IMG/VR virus record: IMGVR_UViG_3300035666_000039 | Coordinates: 1-45,715 of that record | Source: a virus | Length of the DNA stretch: 45,715 nt | Direction: 5' to 3' (one strand) | Shown: piece after piece, positions 15,284 through 26,612 of the stretch | How the letters are laid out: every line of letters begins with the position of its first letter | Numbering within the stretch: the stretch's first letter is position 1 | Translations under genes and position numbers: made by a program | The notes under the pieces: model-generated | Told to the model about the DNA's origin: nothing | The model's database searches: none | The model's input: the letters and a program-made list of their open reading frames with translations, nothing else

Positions 15284-18200
15284 TCCGTTCGGTCGTTTCT
15301 GTTCAGTTAACACCTGGAATACTGCGGCTCTAACTTTTTGAGAAAGGTCTTTAGCAGCTCTATTGTCTTTTTCAGGATTATTACCATCAGAGTTGATCGT
15401 GATGGGTACGGTAACAGACGTGCTACCCCCGCTAGGAGCCTTGATAGCAGGCGTACTAAACGAACCGCCTACGACACCCCCATTCTTAAAGTTAAGCACG
15501 TTCTCGTCCACGCCATAGCGCTTAGCGATCGCTTGTTGCTGTCTGTTCAATACCCATTCTCCAGGTGATACCACAGCTAACCTAGCTTTTGGGTTACCTT
15601 CGCGTTTTAACGCCTGTCCTATAGCTTCTGTAGAGGCTAACTTATCCAATGTTGACTGCGATCTTCCTATAACACCACCTTTAGCAAAGTTCTCTATACC
15701 TAATCCGGTATTAGTTTTTATGACACCACCATCTTTGAAAAACATTCCTAACACAGTAGATAATAAAGATTGGAATACACCTCCTACACTGAATCCTCCT
15801 TTAGATACCGCTGTGCTACTAGAACCCGAGAATACATCCATTACGATAGAGCCTAATTGAGCGCCGCCGCGATCTGCCCCAGATTCTATGGCGCTTTGTA
15901 TAGACTGAGCACCGTTTTCAAATGTAAGATCAAAACCACTTAAGTCAAATAAACCTCCAGAAATGGTGTCTAGAGTATTTGGCGCTTGTGTGGATATAGC
16001 TGCTTGTTGTATTGCCTGAGCCCCTAATTGTAATGAAGATAAAACCATCTCACCACCTAATCTTAATGACGCTGAGGCTTGTTCTGCCCCTGTTGTTAAC
16101 GTAGTATCTTCTGTACTAGCACCGAATAAAGATTTTCCATATTCTGTTAGACTTGGATCTCGTATTTCACCAGTAGAAGGGAATAAGTAAGAACTATAAT
16201 CCATTGCGCCTTGTAACAGTGGATTATATATAGGAGGTTTCATTAGCACATTAGGATCTTCTTCGGGCGATCGCGATCTGCTAGTTCCAAAAAGCATTTC
16301 TATAATACCGTTACCAGTATCACTAGATATTCCAGCAGCACCACCGAATATACCTGCAAATAGATTATTGGTTAGCATTTCTGCTGCCAAGTTCATCAGA
16401 TTATCTATTAAACCGTTGACAAAATCGTTAAAGGCTTCTCCTACTGTTTTGGTACCTTTCATAAGGTCGCTGAATAGTCCCTGAACCGGACCTCTTACGT
16501 TCTTTATGACATCGGGTAACATTGAGGCTTCTTGCCTTATCTGATCCATTTTGATGTCGTTTATCTTTGATAAGGATTCGCTCATAGCTTTGAAACCCTC
16601 ATCTGTGAGTTTCCCAGCATTTTTTAGTTTTTCTAATTCTAATATGGCATTTTGATAATCTAAGCGTTGCATATCTAACAAGAACGGTAACCGCTCTTGT
16701 TTCATAGCTTCCGTTGGACTAGCGCCAAATGCGCCTAGATAAGCATCTTGTGCTCCCATTAAATCTGTTACTCCTCCAGGGCCAACAAGAGGATTTCTTG
16801 ATTGTTCTATTTGATCGGCTCTAACTTGTAAAGCTTGTTCTAGCTCTAATGTTTGTAGTTTTAATTGGGCTGTTTCTTCTATTAATAAACGACCTCGTTC
16901 TCTAGTCTCGTCTGTTAGACCCTTACTACCTTCGTATAAATCGAATAGTTGACTTTCTAAATCTTGTTGTATTTTAAGAACTTCAATTTCATAAGACAGG
17001 TCTCTAGCGTTTCCTGCTTCCCCTGTTCTGTTTAACAAAGGTGTAAGCGCTTCTACATTAGCAGCTCTTTGTTCTAACAAAAATGATGAATTGTTAAGTC
17101 TTAATTGTTCAGTATTCCTATCAATATTGTAACCTAATATCTCTAACGCTAAAATTTGACGTTTAATAGATTCTGCTAATAATTGATCATAGCGATCTCT
17201 ATCTAGCCCAGCATTTAACTGTTCTTTTAAGCCAAATTGAAATTCTTTTTCTTTTTGTACTATATCAGCAGCATCGGCTTGTTTTTCTAATTCTGCTGCG
17301 ATTTCAGGATTTCCTTGATTTCTTAGCATTTCAGCCTGTTGTCTTAAATTTTCACCAGTTAGTTCATTTAGCTGATTAATAAACTCCATATATCGTCTTT
17401 CTTCTTCCATTTTGTATTCTTCTGAAATTTTTAGCAAAGCCTCTCCTTCCATAGCGGTTAGATCAGCTAAGTTATTCTTAAGAATATCTATAAGTGGTTT
17501 TTTCTGAGATATTATTTCTCTAAAGCTATTTTCGATCCGCTGCACATCTTCTTTTTTTGCTCCTGCCGCTAAAAGCTGATTAGGCATGGTTTCTAATAAC
17601 TGTGTTACAGCGTTTATGTCGTTTTGAGCATCTTCAATTTGTCGTTGTAATTCTATACGACGATCTTCTATATCTCTAGATGCCATATCGAGATCATATT
17701 CAAGTTGAATCTCTGGTGTCATTCTGAAATCTGGTATATTTTGATATGCACGATCTCTCTGTTCTCTATCTCGTTGTCGCGCAGCATCTTCCGTTGCTCT
17801 TCTAGCTGTCAATTCTTCTCTTTCAGATTCCGAGAATATACTATCTATTTGAGCGTCGAATCTTTCATCTGCTAACGCTTTCATTTGTTCAATCAATTTT
17901 ATTTGATCGTTAGCGTTCTGTTGTAGCATATCTACATACTTTTGATTTTCTGATAACAGTTGGTTAGAACTTTGTGTATAACCACTTACATTTAAAGTCG
18001 TAGCGCTACCACTGGTCATTGTCGGAGTAGTATTTGCAGCCATAGCTGCTTCTGTTAGTTTTCTAGCCTCAGCATCCCATTGCCTTGGGGCGTTAGGATG
18101 GGCAGATCTTTGAACCATCTGAGATCTTGTATATAGATCGTTAGTAGCACCTCTAGTAGACAGTAGACCTCTGTTACTACCTATACCTTGGAAGAACGAT

Positions 18201-21200
18201 CTTGCTGCAAATTCAGGATTTGAAATCTGCTCTCTGCTACCCCATTCCATTGAAGGACGTTGTTGAAATAAACCCAATGAATCCCTATCTCCACCACCTA
18301 GATTTCTAAGCGTAGATTCTTGTATAGCTGTAGATATAGCTACACGTATTTCTTCTGCTGTAGCTCCTAACTGCTGTCCTACACGGGCGATCGTTCTGGC
18401 ATACTGGAACTGAGAATCGGTGATTTCTTGACCTTTTACGGTAAGACCTGTTGTACTTATCCCTCTACTACCAAAACCTGTTCTAGCCACCCCAGAGGCT
18501 ACTTGACCATAGTTTCTAAACATCTCTACCCCAGACTGTTGAGGCGTGCTCTGAGCTGTTCTAGAGGCCGGTTGTGATATAGGATTAATATTGACATTTA
18601 CGCCCTGTAAGTTACGTGCAACTCCACCACCGGCGTTCATAGCAGCTAACCACTGTTGAGCGTCTACGAACTGACCATTAACTTTCACCTTCATATCGAG
18701 ATGGTGTTGTATTACTTCTCCAACGAGCTGTCCCATCGATACATTGGTGCTCTCTCCTATGCCTATACCTAAGGCTTTTTTAACAGATTCTAATTCTAAA
18801 TGATTAAATTGCAAATCAATAGGTATGCCTTTAGCGTCCTGAGTCGTTATTCTCACTTGGACAGCATTACCTCTATCACCCTCTTGTTCAGCTATGTCTA
18901 TTACCCTAGCCGTACCAGAAAAAGGAGCTGCTACATCAGCACCTCTTCCTCCTCCTACTCTTGAATCCCAATCAATCCCTGAGTGATATCCTTGTTGTCC
19001 ATTTCGTGTTCTACCAGCCCTGAACGATTGTCCTTCAGTAGGTTTATAACTTACTAATGACTCTATAGATTGCCCCATCAATGGGGACGCTACGTTTCTA
19101 CCATTTGTGTTTTGACTACCAATAATACCTTGATCTATTTGAGGTATACTTAATGCAAATTGTTCATTTTGTCGAAGAGTATTGAATAATTGATTCATAA
19201 CATCCATTTTCTGTTTTAAGAAATCAGATGTGCTTTTTAATTGTTCTCCTATGACATTGATAAATCTTTCTAATATGTTCATCATGCCACTGAAGTGATC
19301 GGTTCTCAATTTACCCATAGTACGAGTTATCGTATTACTGGCATTAGCAACCTTGCGATCGTTTTCAAATTCCTTAAAACTGTGAGCGATTTCTTCAGTT
19401 TGTTGACCCACCTCTATCAACATATCTTCCAGTTGACGACCTAGTTGATTGATCTGTCCTCTAAGTTGTGCTCCGGCTTGTTCAAATTGTGCCGTTAATT
19501 CATCTATCTGCCCTTCAATGAGTTTAGTGTTCATTAGGTTATCTAGACTTTGGATTAATCTAGGATCCCCTTCAGCTTCGCTCATTTGATCTCTTAACAC
19601 ACTTAATCCTTGTGGACCAAGCTGATCAAAATTAGGTATTCTTTCGGCTAAAACCCTAATAGCCTGTGTCATCTCAGTAGTATTCAATTGACCTTGGAGT
19701 AATTGAAGTTCGGCCCTATTGGCTTCTAATTGTCTTGCTATAGACTGTTGATCTATTGCCGTAGAAGTTCCTTGTACAAGTCCCGTATTGAGTCCTGTAT
19801 CCGTTCTAGCCAACACAGCTCGTTGTGAATTAGCTATCTTCTCAGCCGCAAAAGCAGCATCTTCAGTAGCAGCTTTCATAGCCCGTGCAGCCATCGCCAT
19901 TTGATCAAATTTGTCAGTTCCCGTATTCAATAATTTATTGAACCGAGATTGTAGACTTTCTAACTCAGCAATATCTTCAATTAATCCTTGAGATCTTATC
20001 TCAAAAGTATCCTCGTCTATCTCTCCGAGATCGCGTTTACCTTCTAAATCTTTTAAGTCTTGTTTATACCTTTCTAAATTGCTATTGACAAGTTTTTGTA
20101 CTTTAGCAATATTAGAAGCAGCTTCTCCTCTTTGTTCGTATAATGTTTTTTCCTCTTCTATCAATTTTTTAATTAGTTCAGCATTACCTGGATCAAATGT
20201 TCTAGTTAATTGTTGCTCCTGACGATTAGCTGTAATTAATTCTTCAATTTCTTTGAATTTTGATATGGCTTGTTCATCGTTGAGAACGACATCGGCTTGA
20301 ATCGTAAGATCTCCTACGTTCTTAGTTAATTCTTCCCCGGCTTTTATTTCATCTTCTATTTGTTTTTTCTGTAATCTACCTATAACAAAATTCATCGCCA
20401 TAAATGGAGAGTCAATCGGAGCATCAATTATGTTACTAGCTAAATTATTATCCTTACGAGTTTCTTTAACCGATTCGTTTATAGCTCCGAATAAACCTTC
20501 TTGTAGAAAACTCCCAGCGGTTCCTCTTAATTTAATGTCTTCTAAATTTTTCGCAGCTTTAGTTGCTTCTTTTCCAACCCCACTTAATTCTTCTTTTAGT
20601 TTAGCGATCTCTTTGGCACCTTCTCTTGCACGTTTCCCAGATTCTCCCGACATATCACGGAAGTACTGTAATCCAATTTGAGCCGCAGATAAAACAACAT
20701 GAAAGAACACAAATTGGAGCGCCATCTTTGATATTGTGGCGATAAGTTTTAACAACATGGCTTGCACTTGTGAAAGACTCATCACAAGCAGACCAGCAAA
20801 CTCTACTAGTAAACCTTGCAGTCCAAATAATTTAGCAAATGCTACTGTTGCTGCTATAACAGTGTTGATTAATCCACCAAAGCTTTTTGTAATTACTAAA
20901 CCCGCAACCCCAGCGGCGGCCCCAGTGTATTCCAAACCAGAGTTTAATAGATTTAATACCGCTGTGGTAGCTTTAACACCTTGAACAAATATAGGCATGG
21001 CTATTTTACCTATATTAATCTGAAATAATTCAAAAGCGTTATTAAGTCTGTTTATAGAAGCTATACCAGATCTAGAAGCTTCTTTCAAACCAGAACTTAA
21101 TTCAATATCTACTTGTTGGAAAAGCTTAGGAAGAAACTCATCAGACAACAGTTTTCCAGTACTAACCAATTTGTTCATTTCCGCAGAGGTAAGACCCATG

Positions 21201-24200
21201 GATCTAGCCGCGATCTGAAATGCGCCTGGTAAATGTTCGCCTAACTGTTGTCGTAATTCTTCCATAGACACCACACCTTTTGATGCGATCTGTTCGATCG
21301 CCATGTTCATCCGTTCGGTGTCTTCTGGACTGATACCCATGACCGTCTGAGCCGTCATTAAACCTTTTATGACAGTATCTTTAGATCCTTCTAGTGGAGT
21401 ATCTCTAACTGCTGCTGAATATTGGGTGTAGCTAGATATAGTAGCTGTAGCATCCACACCCATTTTATTAGCTTCTGCTCTTAATTCTCTAATTTTTTCC
21501 GTAGCAGCCACGGCAGAACCTTCGACGAAACGCATTTTAATCTCAATACGTTCAAACGCTAATGCTGTATCTATGCTAGTAGAGGCTAATTCTTGGAAGA
21601 GAGGAATTATTTGTTGCATGACCATTACAGTCAGAACACCCTTACCCAATTTGATTAAACTATCTTCTAAAGATGAGATATTTTGTTCGGCGTTTTCAGT
21701 CTCAATATCGAATACAGGTATTTTATCACCGGGTTTATAATTTTGCAGTTTATCTAAGTAATCAAGAACCCTTTTCGCACCCTCTTCGGATTCATCAAAA
21801 TTATCATTGATAAATATTTCTATATTTTTGTATTTTTCTAAGTTTTGTCGAAAATTTTCAGCATTATTAGAAGCTTCATTGACACTATTGATCAACTCTT
21901 CTATTTCTTTGTTAATTTTGTTTATATCGTTAATTTCTCCTTCTGTCATATCAGAAGTTATTTTTAACGGTATAAACTTTTGTTTTCTTACACTTGCTCC
22001 TTCAGCAGACGATATGCCTAAGGCTTCCGCCGCTTGTTTAGCGACGTTTTTAGTTTTTTCTATACCCCATGCTAAAGCCTTACTTATAGCCTCACCAATA
22101 GTTACGAACACTCTAGGCGGAGATTTCATATCTATCGAGTCCTTAAGACCGTCTATTACGTCCTCACCTAGTTTTTCTCCAGCGATCTGACTCTGATTCC
22201 CTACTATTCCTTCCGCTAACGCATCATTAATCGCGTTACCGACGTTTCTAGCTTCGTCAATCACTTGAGCTGAGACATCTATAGTTGGAATATCATGTTT
22301 AGCTAAAGATGTCTTGACTCTATTTTCTTTTTGGGTTAAGCGTCCTTTAACACCCTGAAGTGTACCACCTAATGTTTTAGCAAAATTAGTATCTATTCCT
22401 GAATTAGAAAGGTCTTTAATTAATTCATCAATATCGCTTTTTGCTTTTTGACTAATTTGCAATAGATTTCTTGCGGCTTTCTCGATTTCTGCTAAATTAC
22501 CACCTTTCAATATATCTTTGAAATTCTTATAAGCATCTACAAAGAATGTTTCAATTGCTTTTGCTTTATCCAACGCAAAATTCTCTGCACTCTTATCTCC
22601 AGATGGCAATCGTTTTATACTTTCTACAGCTAAAACAAGAGGCTCTGTAATTTTTCTAGTAACAGCTATGGCTTTTTGTTCTGCTACGTTTACATCTTGT
22701 GGATCGATCGTACTAGGTAATGCTAACGGTTGTTTAGAAACTTCACTACTTATTACCTCTACAGCCAAAGGTTCTAAACTTCTAGTTTTACTCCTAAACG
22801 GTTCTAAACGAGGAGCTTGATAGACGTTCGTTGGATCTGGTAATGCTGATCTAACAGAAGTTTGAATGGCTTTACCACCTGCTATAGCCACTCCTCCTGC
22901 CGCCAATAAGTTAACAACCCCGTTGGCTGTTATAGTTAGTAATTCACTGGTTGCAGCTACCGCTCCACCTTGTATTCCAAAAGCTTCCGGTAAAAAACTT
23001 AGAAATTCTGCGGCTTGAGCAGCACCAGCCGAACCTAACATGTTACCAATAGGAGCAGCGGCCCCCTGAGCAAGCTGAATCGCACTAGAGGCCGCTGCTT
23101 GTCCACCTGGTAACATGTAGCTTGTGGCCCCAAATATGGCAGCAGGAACGGCTGTTTGTTGTAGCAACCCTTTTGTTAGCTTCCCTGCTGGTATTAAGTC
23201 TAATACAAGATTCTCTACAGACGAAGCCATTTTGTAACTAACATCCGCTACATTCACTAAAGCCTGAACATTATCAGTAAGCGCTCCGACAAACGCTCTA
23301 ACAGGCGCGGAGTTAGAAATGACTCCTAGTGTATTAGTTACTTCTCTAACACCTTGGTTCATCAAACTAAGCGTCGCTCTACTTAATTCGAGTTCTTCTT
23401 GAAAAGCTCTGAATAAATTTCCCGTAACTTCACCCGCCTGACCAGTGAACTCTATTAATCTATTGGGTACAGGTTCAATAATCTGTGCTGGTTTAGGTGT
23501 TAGAGCTTCCTGTCTCAATCTTTCGTTATAACGTTCTATGTCTCGACTTGTAGACTGTCCAATGACAGGCCGATCTATTTCTTTTTCTAGGAATGCAGCC
23601 TCATTCAATCTAATCATATCAGTCTTTAGTTTAGGACTGACGCCACTATTTTGGACTCCCTGTTGAGCTTCTTCTTTTAATCTATTTAGTTCTATGAATA
23701 AGTCTTCTATATTTCTCTGCTCTTCTTCAATAGTTTTTGTAAGGTTTTCGGAAAGTTGTTGAGAGTCACTTCCCCATAAATCTTCGTCTAAAATAAATTC
23801 AGGTTTGGGTTGAACACCTTCAAACGTTGCAAACTGTCTCTCTAAAGTCTTCGCGATCGCAATACTATCAGAATCTTTTGTAGTCCAAGGATCTTCACCT
23901 AAAGCGAGTTGTTTATCGAGAGATCGAGATCTAATCTCACTTAGAGGATCTTCTGTCTGCTTTGTAAATTGTTGTTTGACAGTTCCATATTCTTTCTTAA
24001 GCTTGACTAAATTAGATTTATTACTGAGTAAATCTACTTCTAATCCTTGTAACTCTCTAAGATCTAAGTAGTCTATATTTTGTATTTTAGAAAGGGTTCT
24101 GTTATAAGAGTCTACTAGTTGGATAAGATTAACAGCGATCGTTTCTATAGTATCGCCAACTTCTATGTTCAACGCAGAAGCAGTTTGATCAATTATCTCT

Positions 24201-26506
24201 AAATTGTTTTTAATTTTATTAATTTCATCACCGAAATCTGTCTCAAACGTTCCTCCAGCAGCACCAGTAACTTTTCTTATATTTTGTCTGTATAGTTTTT
24301 CTTGTTGTTTTTGATAGGCTTCTTCGCCATATCGTATTCCTGCTAACTGAGCGTTTACTTCCTCTGTTCTTTGACTTTCATTGTAACCCCCAGTTTCAAA
24401 GTTCTCTAAAAAACTTTGAAGTTTCACTTTTTCTTCTTCGGTGGGCACCAATGGAGTGGTTAAAATTTCGTTTTCTAATCCAGCTAAAATACCATCTATA
24501 CTACCAAAGCCCTGATCATGAGCATGTTGAAGTTCATGGAATAGTGTTATATATTGCTTAAGAGTCAGTACACCGTTTTCGATAGCATCGTACATATCCT
24601 GGGTAACGACCACTACGTTACCCTCTGCTACATATCCAGCGTTGGCTCCGGTTTCACGCAGTCTTTCGTCGTCTATTATCAGACGTGGTATGTTCTGAGG
24701 TTCTATTTCTGGATTTATACGTTTAACAGCATCGGCAAATGTTTTAGGAACCTCCTCTGATAAACGTAGTTCAGGTTCGATAGCTTTATTCTTCTCAAAA
24801 CGAACCTTAATATTTTTTAGGTTTTTTTTGAGTTCTTCTTGTCTCTTACGTAGATCATCGCCTTTCTCCATTAGAGCAAGCGATAGATCATCTAATATAT
24901 CATCAACCTGTTTTATTTCTTCGTCTAATACTTGAATTTGTTTTATAAAAGCATCATTATTTTTAAGCGCCTCTGCTGCCGCTTCCGTTTCACCCTCTCG
25001 TTGAAGGTTTTCAATCTCTACATTTGGTATCAAAGATTCATATAAAGCGTTTCTCTGCCTTACTAATCTTTGTCTTAAATTAGCCCCACGATCTTGGGCA
25101 ACTTCGTTTTCAATAAAGTCCTGGTCTATACTTCTTATATTGGATTTTACATTGGTAAATTCTCTGTATAAGTCCCTGTTCTCTCTAGCGATTTCTTCTC
25201 TAGCTGGTTGAGAAAGCCCTTCTCTTCTCTTTCTCTGTCTACCTTGTTCAGCAAATCTCTCTAATTCTCGTTCAGCAGACGGTATTACCTCGTCGATAAT
25301 ACCGTTGACATCTTTTATAAAGTTTTCAGAAAGGTTTTCTTTAAGAGCATCCGATAAAGCGTTTCCTATTGCATCACCTAATGTTTTACCAACTAGAAAA
25401 GTTGAACCTACACTTTCGCCTACTAAACTTTCCAACGAATCTGCTAAACCTTGGCTAAAATTAGCCGTTAATGGTATAGCGACCCCTTGAGCCACACCTG
25501 AAAATATAGGTGATGCCACAGCCCCTATACCTTTACCTATTCTACTAAATAATCCCTCTTTTGATTTTTTACTGAACTCAGTTGCAAAATTAGAAAATAT
25601 CTCACCTAAAACTCCCATAGGAGCAGTAATGCTGTCTATCGAAGCTTTGTCTATTCCTATTGTCTGTTTAACTCTTGAGCTTGTCTGAGTTTGTGAAAAG
25701 CGATCGTTTCTAGAGGGTTTTTCTAATCTACTAGATACATTAACTCTAATATTTCTATTATATAACCCTTCTAATTTAGATTTCATACTATCTATATCAG
25801 AAGTGTCAACCTTTGGTTTTAATTTTTTAGAAAATAATTTCTGCACTTCTTTGAAATGAATCTCTTTTTCATTTAAGTGTTCATTAAGTTCTTTCAGCGG
25901 TTTATGATCTACTTCCGGTCTTAGAACTTCTAGTTCTGTTTCGGTAAGAACGAATTTACTCCCACGTTTCGGTTTTTCTTTTACTTTCTTATCTATAAAC
26001 GCTCTCCTATCTTCTTCGATCATACTCATTGTATTATTTAGATCGAAAACAACTTCAGAAAGTTCTTCTATAGATGACGATAGTTTAGATATTCCTTTAG
26101 AGAGAATTTTAATATTACTATTAAGGTCTGAAGTGGTTTGTTCTTCAACAGAATCTTTTGTAATGCTATCGATATTTACACCAATATTTTCAGTTCGTAA
26201 ACTTTCTAGTCTAGTGTTTAATGTATCTAAATCAGTAAAGTCAACCTTTGGAACCACTGTAAACTTTTCATTTACATCGTTTACTTTCGTAGGAAGATAT
26301 GAAAGTTCCGTATCTAATTGAGTTAGATCGCTGTAGTCTACAGTTGGTTTTATTGTATCTAAATCTATATTAGGAGAAACCTTTAGAATTTTTTCTAATT
26401 CCTTTGCATAACCCAAAGCTTTGGCTTTTACAGCGTTAAATTGGGGTCGGAGTTTACTGTCATCCAACCCCAATTCTAAAATTAAACTCCCAAGAGTTGT
26501 TGCCAT
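15272..26506 (-). CDS. Giant tail tape measure protein with embedded peptidase and lysozyme-like domains
   Basis: At 3744 aa this is about a quarter of the window. It sets tail length and probably enters the cell with the DNA. Residue landmarks: coiled coils at 1-640; a zincin motif HELQH (657-661) with a possible third ligand Glu in EEVNAQ (715-716); an Ala/Gly-rich hydrophobic stretch (about 1115-1215); the tape measure core domain from about 1652 (FERIEIKMRFVEGS to about 1830); hydrophobic helices (1860-1955); an M23-like domain around HSGIDWD (H2508); a transglycosylase-like domain with IQES (E2730) and LGLFQQRPS; coiled coils; and a typical C-terminal tail. The final HxH of M23 reads HLD, so that domain may be degenerate. 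No good ribosome binding site precedes the ATG, and a 16-bp inverted repeat lies upstream. Confidence 0.95.
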   Translation of the reverse strand: MATTLGSLILELGLDDSKLRPQFNAVKAKALGYAKELEKILKVSPNIDLDTIKPTVDYSDLTQLDTELSYLPTKVNDVNEKFTVVPKVDFTDLDTLNTRLESLRTENIGVNIDSITKDSVEEQTTSDLNSNIKILSKGISKLSSSIEELSEVVFDLNNTMSMIEEDRRAFIDKKVKEKPKRGSKFVLTETELEVLRPEVDHKPLKELNEHLNEKEIHFKEVQKLFSKKLKPKVDTSDIDSMKSKLEGLYNRNIRVNVSSRLEKPSRNDRFSQTQTSSRVKQTIGIDKASIDSITAPMGVLGEIFSNFATEFSKKSKEGLFSRIGKGIGAVASPIFSGVAQGVAIPLTANFSQGLADSLESLVGESVGSTFLVGKTLGDAIGNALSDALKENLSENFIKDVNGIIDEVIPSAERELERFAEQGRQRKRREGLSQPAREEIARENRDLYREFTNVKSNIRSIDQDFIENEVAQDRGANLRQRLVRQRNALYESLIPNVEIENLQREGETEAAAEALKNNDAFIKQIQVLDEEIKQVDDILDDLSLALMEKGDDLRKRQEELKKNLKNIKVRFEKNKAIEPELRLSEEVPKTFADAVKRINPEIEPQNIPRLIIDDERLRETGANAGYVAEGNVVVVTQDMYDAIENGVLTLKQYITLFHELQHAHDQGFGSIDGILAGLENEILTTPLVPTEEEKVKLQSFLENFETGGYNESQRTEEVNAQLAGIRYGEEAYQKQQEKLYRQNIRKVTGAAGGTFETDFGDEINKIKNNLEIIDQTASALNIEVGDTIETIAVNLIQLVDSYNRTLSKIQNIDYLDLRELQGLEVDLLSNKSNLVKLKKEYGTVKQQFTKQTEDPLSEIRSRSLDKQLALGEDPWTTKDSDSIAIAKTLERQFATFEGVQPKPEFILDEDLWGSDSQQLSENLTKTIEEEQRNIEDLFIELNRLKEEAQQGVQNSGVSPKLKTDMIRLNEAAFLEKEIDRPVIGQSTSRDIERYNERLRQEALTPKPAQIIEPVPNRLIEFTGQAGEVTGNLFRAFQEELELSRATLSLMNQGVREVTNTLGVISNSAPVRAFVGALTDNVQALVNVADVSYKMASSVENLVLDLIPAGKLTKGLLQQTAVPAAIFGATSYMLPGGQAAASSAIQLAQGAAAPIGNMLGSAGAAQAAEFLSFLPEAFGIQGGAVAATSELLTITANGVVNLLAAGGVAIAGGKAIQTSVRSALPDPTNVYQAPRLEPFRSKTRSLEPLAVEVISSEVSKQPLALPSTIDPQDVNVAEQKAIAVTRKITEPLVLAVESIKRLPSGDKSAENFALDKAKAIETFFVDAYKNFKDILKGGNLAEIEKAARNLLQISQKAKSDIDELIKDLSNSGIDTNFAKTLGGTLQGVKGRLTQKENRVKTSLAKHDIPTIDVSAQVIDEARNVGNAINDALAEGIVGNQSQIAGEKLGEDVIDGLKDSIDMKSPPRVFVTIGEAISKALAWGIEKTKNVAKQAAEALGISSAEGASVRKQKFIPLKITSDMTEGEINDINKINKEIEELINSVNEASNNAENFRQNLEKYKNIEIFINDNFDESEEGAKRVLDYLDKLQNYKPGDKIPVFDIETENAEQNISSLEDSLIKLGKGVLTVMVMQQIIPLFQELASTSIDTALAFERIEIKMRFVEGSAVAATEKIRELRAEANKMGVDATATISSYTQYSAAVRDTPLEGSKDTVIKGLMTAQTVMGISPEDTERMNMAIEQIASKGVVSMEELRQQLGEHLPGAFQIAARSMGLTSAEMNKLVSTGKLLSDEFLPKLFQQVDIELSSGLKEASRSGIASINRLNNAFELFQINIGKIAMPIFVQGVKATTAVLNLLNSGLEYTGAAAGVAGLVITKSFGGLINTVIAATVAFAKLFGLQGLLVEFAGLLVMSLSQVQAMLLKLIATISKMALQFVFFHVVLSAAQIGLQYFRDMSGESGKRAREGAKEIAKLKEELSGVGKEATKAAKNLEDIKLRGTAGSFLQEGLFGAINESVKETRKDNNLASNIIDAPIDSPFMAMNFVIGRLQKKQIEDEIKAGEELTKNVGDLTIQADVVLNDEQAISKFKEIEELITANRQEQQLTRTFDPGNAELIKKLIEEEKTLYEQRGEAASNIAKVQKLVNSNLERYKQDLKDLEGKRDLGEIDEDTFEIRSQGLIEDIAELESLQSRFNKLLNTGTDKFDQMAMAARAMKAATEDAAFAAEKIANSQRAVLARTDTGLNTGLVQGTSTAIDQQSIARQLEANRAELQLLQGQLNTTEMTQAIRVLAERIPNFDQLGPQGLSVLRDQMSEAEGDPRLIQSLDNLMNTKLIEGQIDELTAQFEQAGAQLRGQINQLGRQLEDMLIEVGQQTEEIAHSFKEFENDRKVANASNTITRTMGKLRTDHFSGMMNILERFINVIGEQLKSTSDFLKQKMDVMNQLFNTLRQNEQFALSIPQIDQGIIGSQNTNGRNVASPLMGQSIESLVSYKPTEGQSFRAGRTRNGQQGYHSGIDWDSRVGGGRGADVAAPFSGTARVIDIAEQEGDRGNAVQVRITTQDAKGIPIDLQFNHLELESVKKALGIGIGESTNVSMGQLVGEVIQHHLDMKVKVNGQFVDAQQWLAAMNAGGGVARNLQGVNVNINPISQPASRTAQSTPQQSGVEMFRNYGQVASGVARTGFGSRGISTTGLTVKGQEITDSQFQYARTIARVGQQLGATAEEIRVAISTAIQESTLRNLGGGDRDSLGLFQQRPSMEWGSREQISNPEFAARSFFQGIGSNRGLLSTRGATNDLYTRSQMVQRSAHPNAPRQWDAEARKLTEAAMAANTTPTMTSGSATTLNVSGYTQSSNQLLSENQKYVDMLQQNANDQIKLIEQMKALADERFDAQIDSIFSESEREELTARRATEDAARQRDREQRDRAYQNIPDFRMTPEIQLEYDLDMASRDIEDRRIELQRQIEDAQNDINAVTQLLETMPNQLLAAGAKKEDVQRIENSFREIISQKKPLIDILKNNLADLTAMEGEALLKISEEYKMEEERRYMEFINQLNELTGENLRQQAEMLRNQGNPEIAAELEKQADAADIVQKEKEFQFGLKEQLNAGLDRDRYDQLLAESIKRQILALEILGYNIDRNTEQLRLNNSSFLLEQRAANVEALTPLLNRTGEAGNARDLSYEIEVLKIQQDLESQLFDLYEGSKGLTDETRERGRLLIEETAQLKLQTLELEQALQVRADQIEQSRNPLVGPGGVTDLMGAQDAYLGAFGASPTEAMKQERLPFLLDMQRLDYQNAILELEKLKNAGKLTDEGFKAMSESLSKINDIKMDQIRQEASMLPDVIKNVRGPVQGLFSDLMKGTKTVGEAFNDFVNGLIDNLMNLAAEMLTNNLFAGIFGGAAGISSDTGNGIIEMLFGTSRSRSPEEDPNVLMKPPIYNPLLQGAMDYSSYLFPSTGEIRDPSLTEYGKSLFGASTEDTTLTTGAEQASASLRLGGEMVLSSLQLGAQAIQQAAISTQAPNTLDTISGGLFDLSGFDLTFENGAQSIQSAIESGADRGGAQLGSIVMDVFSGSSSTAVSKGGFSVGGVFQSLLSTVLGMFFKDGGVIKTNTGLGIENFAKGGVIGRSQSTLDKLASTEAIGQALKREGNPKARLAVVSPGEWVLNRQQQAIAKRYGVDENVLNFKNGGVVGGSFSTPAIKAPSGGSTSVTVPITINSDGNNPEKDNRAAKDLSQKVRAAVFQVLTEQKRPNGLLY

Positions 26507-26529
26507 TATAAAAAGTGATATGTGTAACG

Positions 26530-26573
26530 ATAAAGTGTTTGGTTCAATTAATCACACGAACCAAACACTTTAT
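26530..26573 (-). terminator. Perfect 16-bp inverted repeat before the tape measure gene (attenuator-like)
   Basis: ATAAAGTGTTTGGTTC (26530-26545) and GAACCAAACACTTTAT (26558-26573) are perfect inverted repeats around a 12-base loop, in the 106-bp gap between a small tail gene and the tape measure gene. The stem ends in TTTAT on both strands, but no separate T tract follows, so it is probably a weak terminator or mRNA-stability hairpin. Lowering transcription here would fit the low copy number of tape measure proteins per virion. Confidence 0.6.
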
Positions 26574-26612
26574 TAGCTCTAAAGATCCGTGGTGAATCTA
26601 TCGTATGCTGTC

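Noticed and set aside
21807-22190. Plus-strand 127-codon open frame opposite the tape measure gene
   Set aside because: It is a mirror of low-complexity coiled-coil coding on the other strand, with no ribosome binding site and an implausible hydrophobic serine-rich product.
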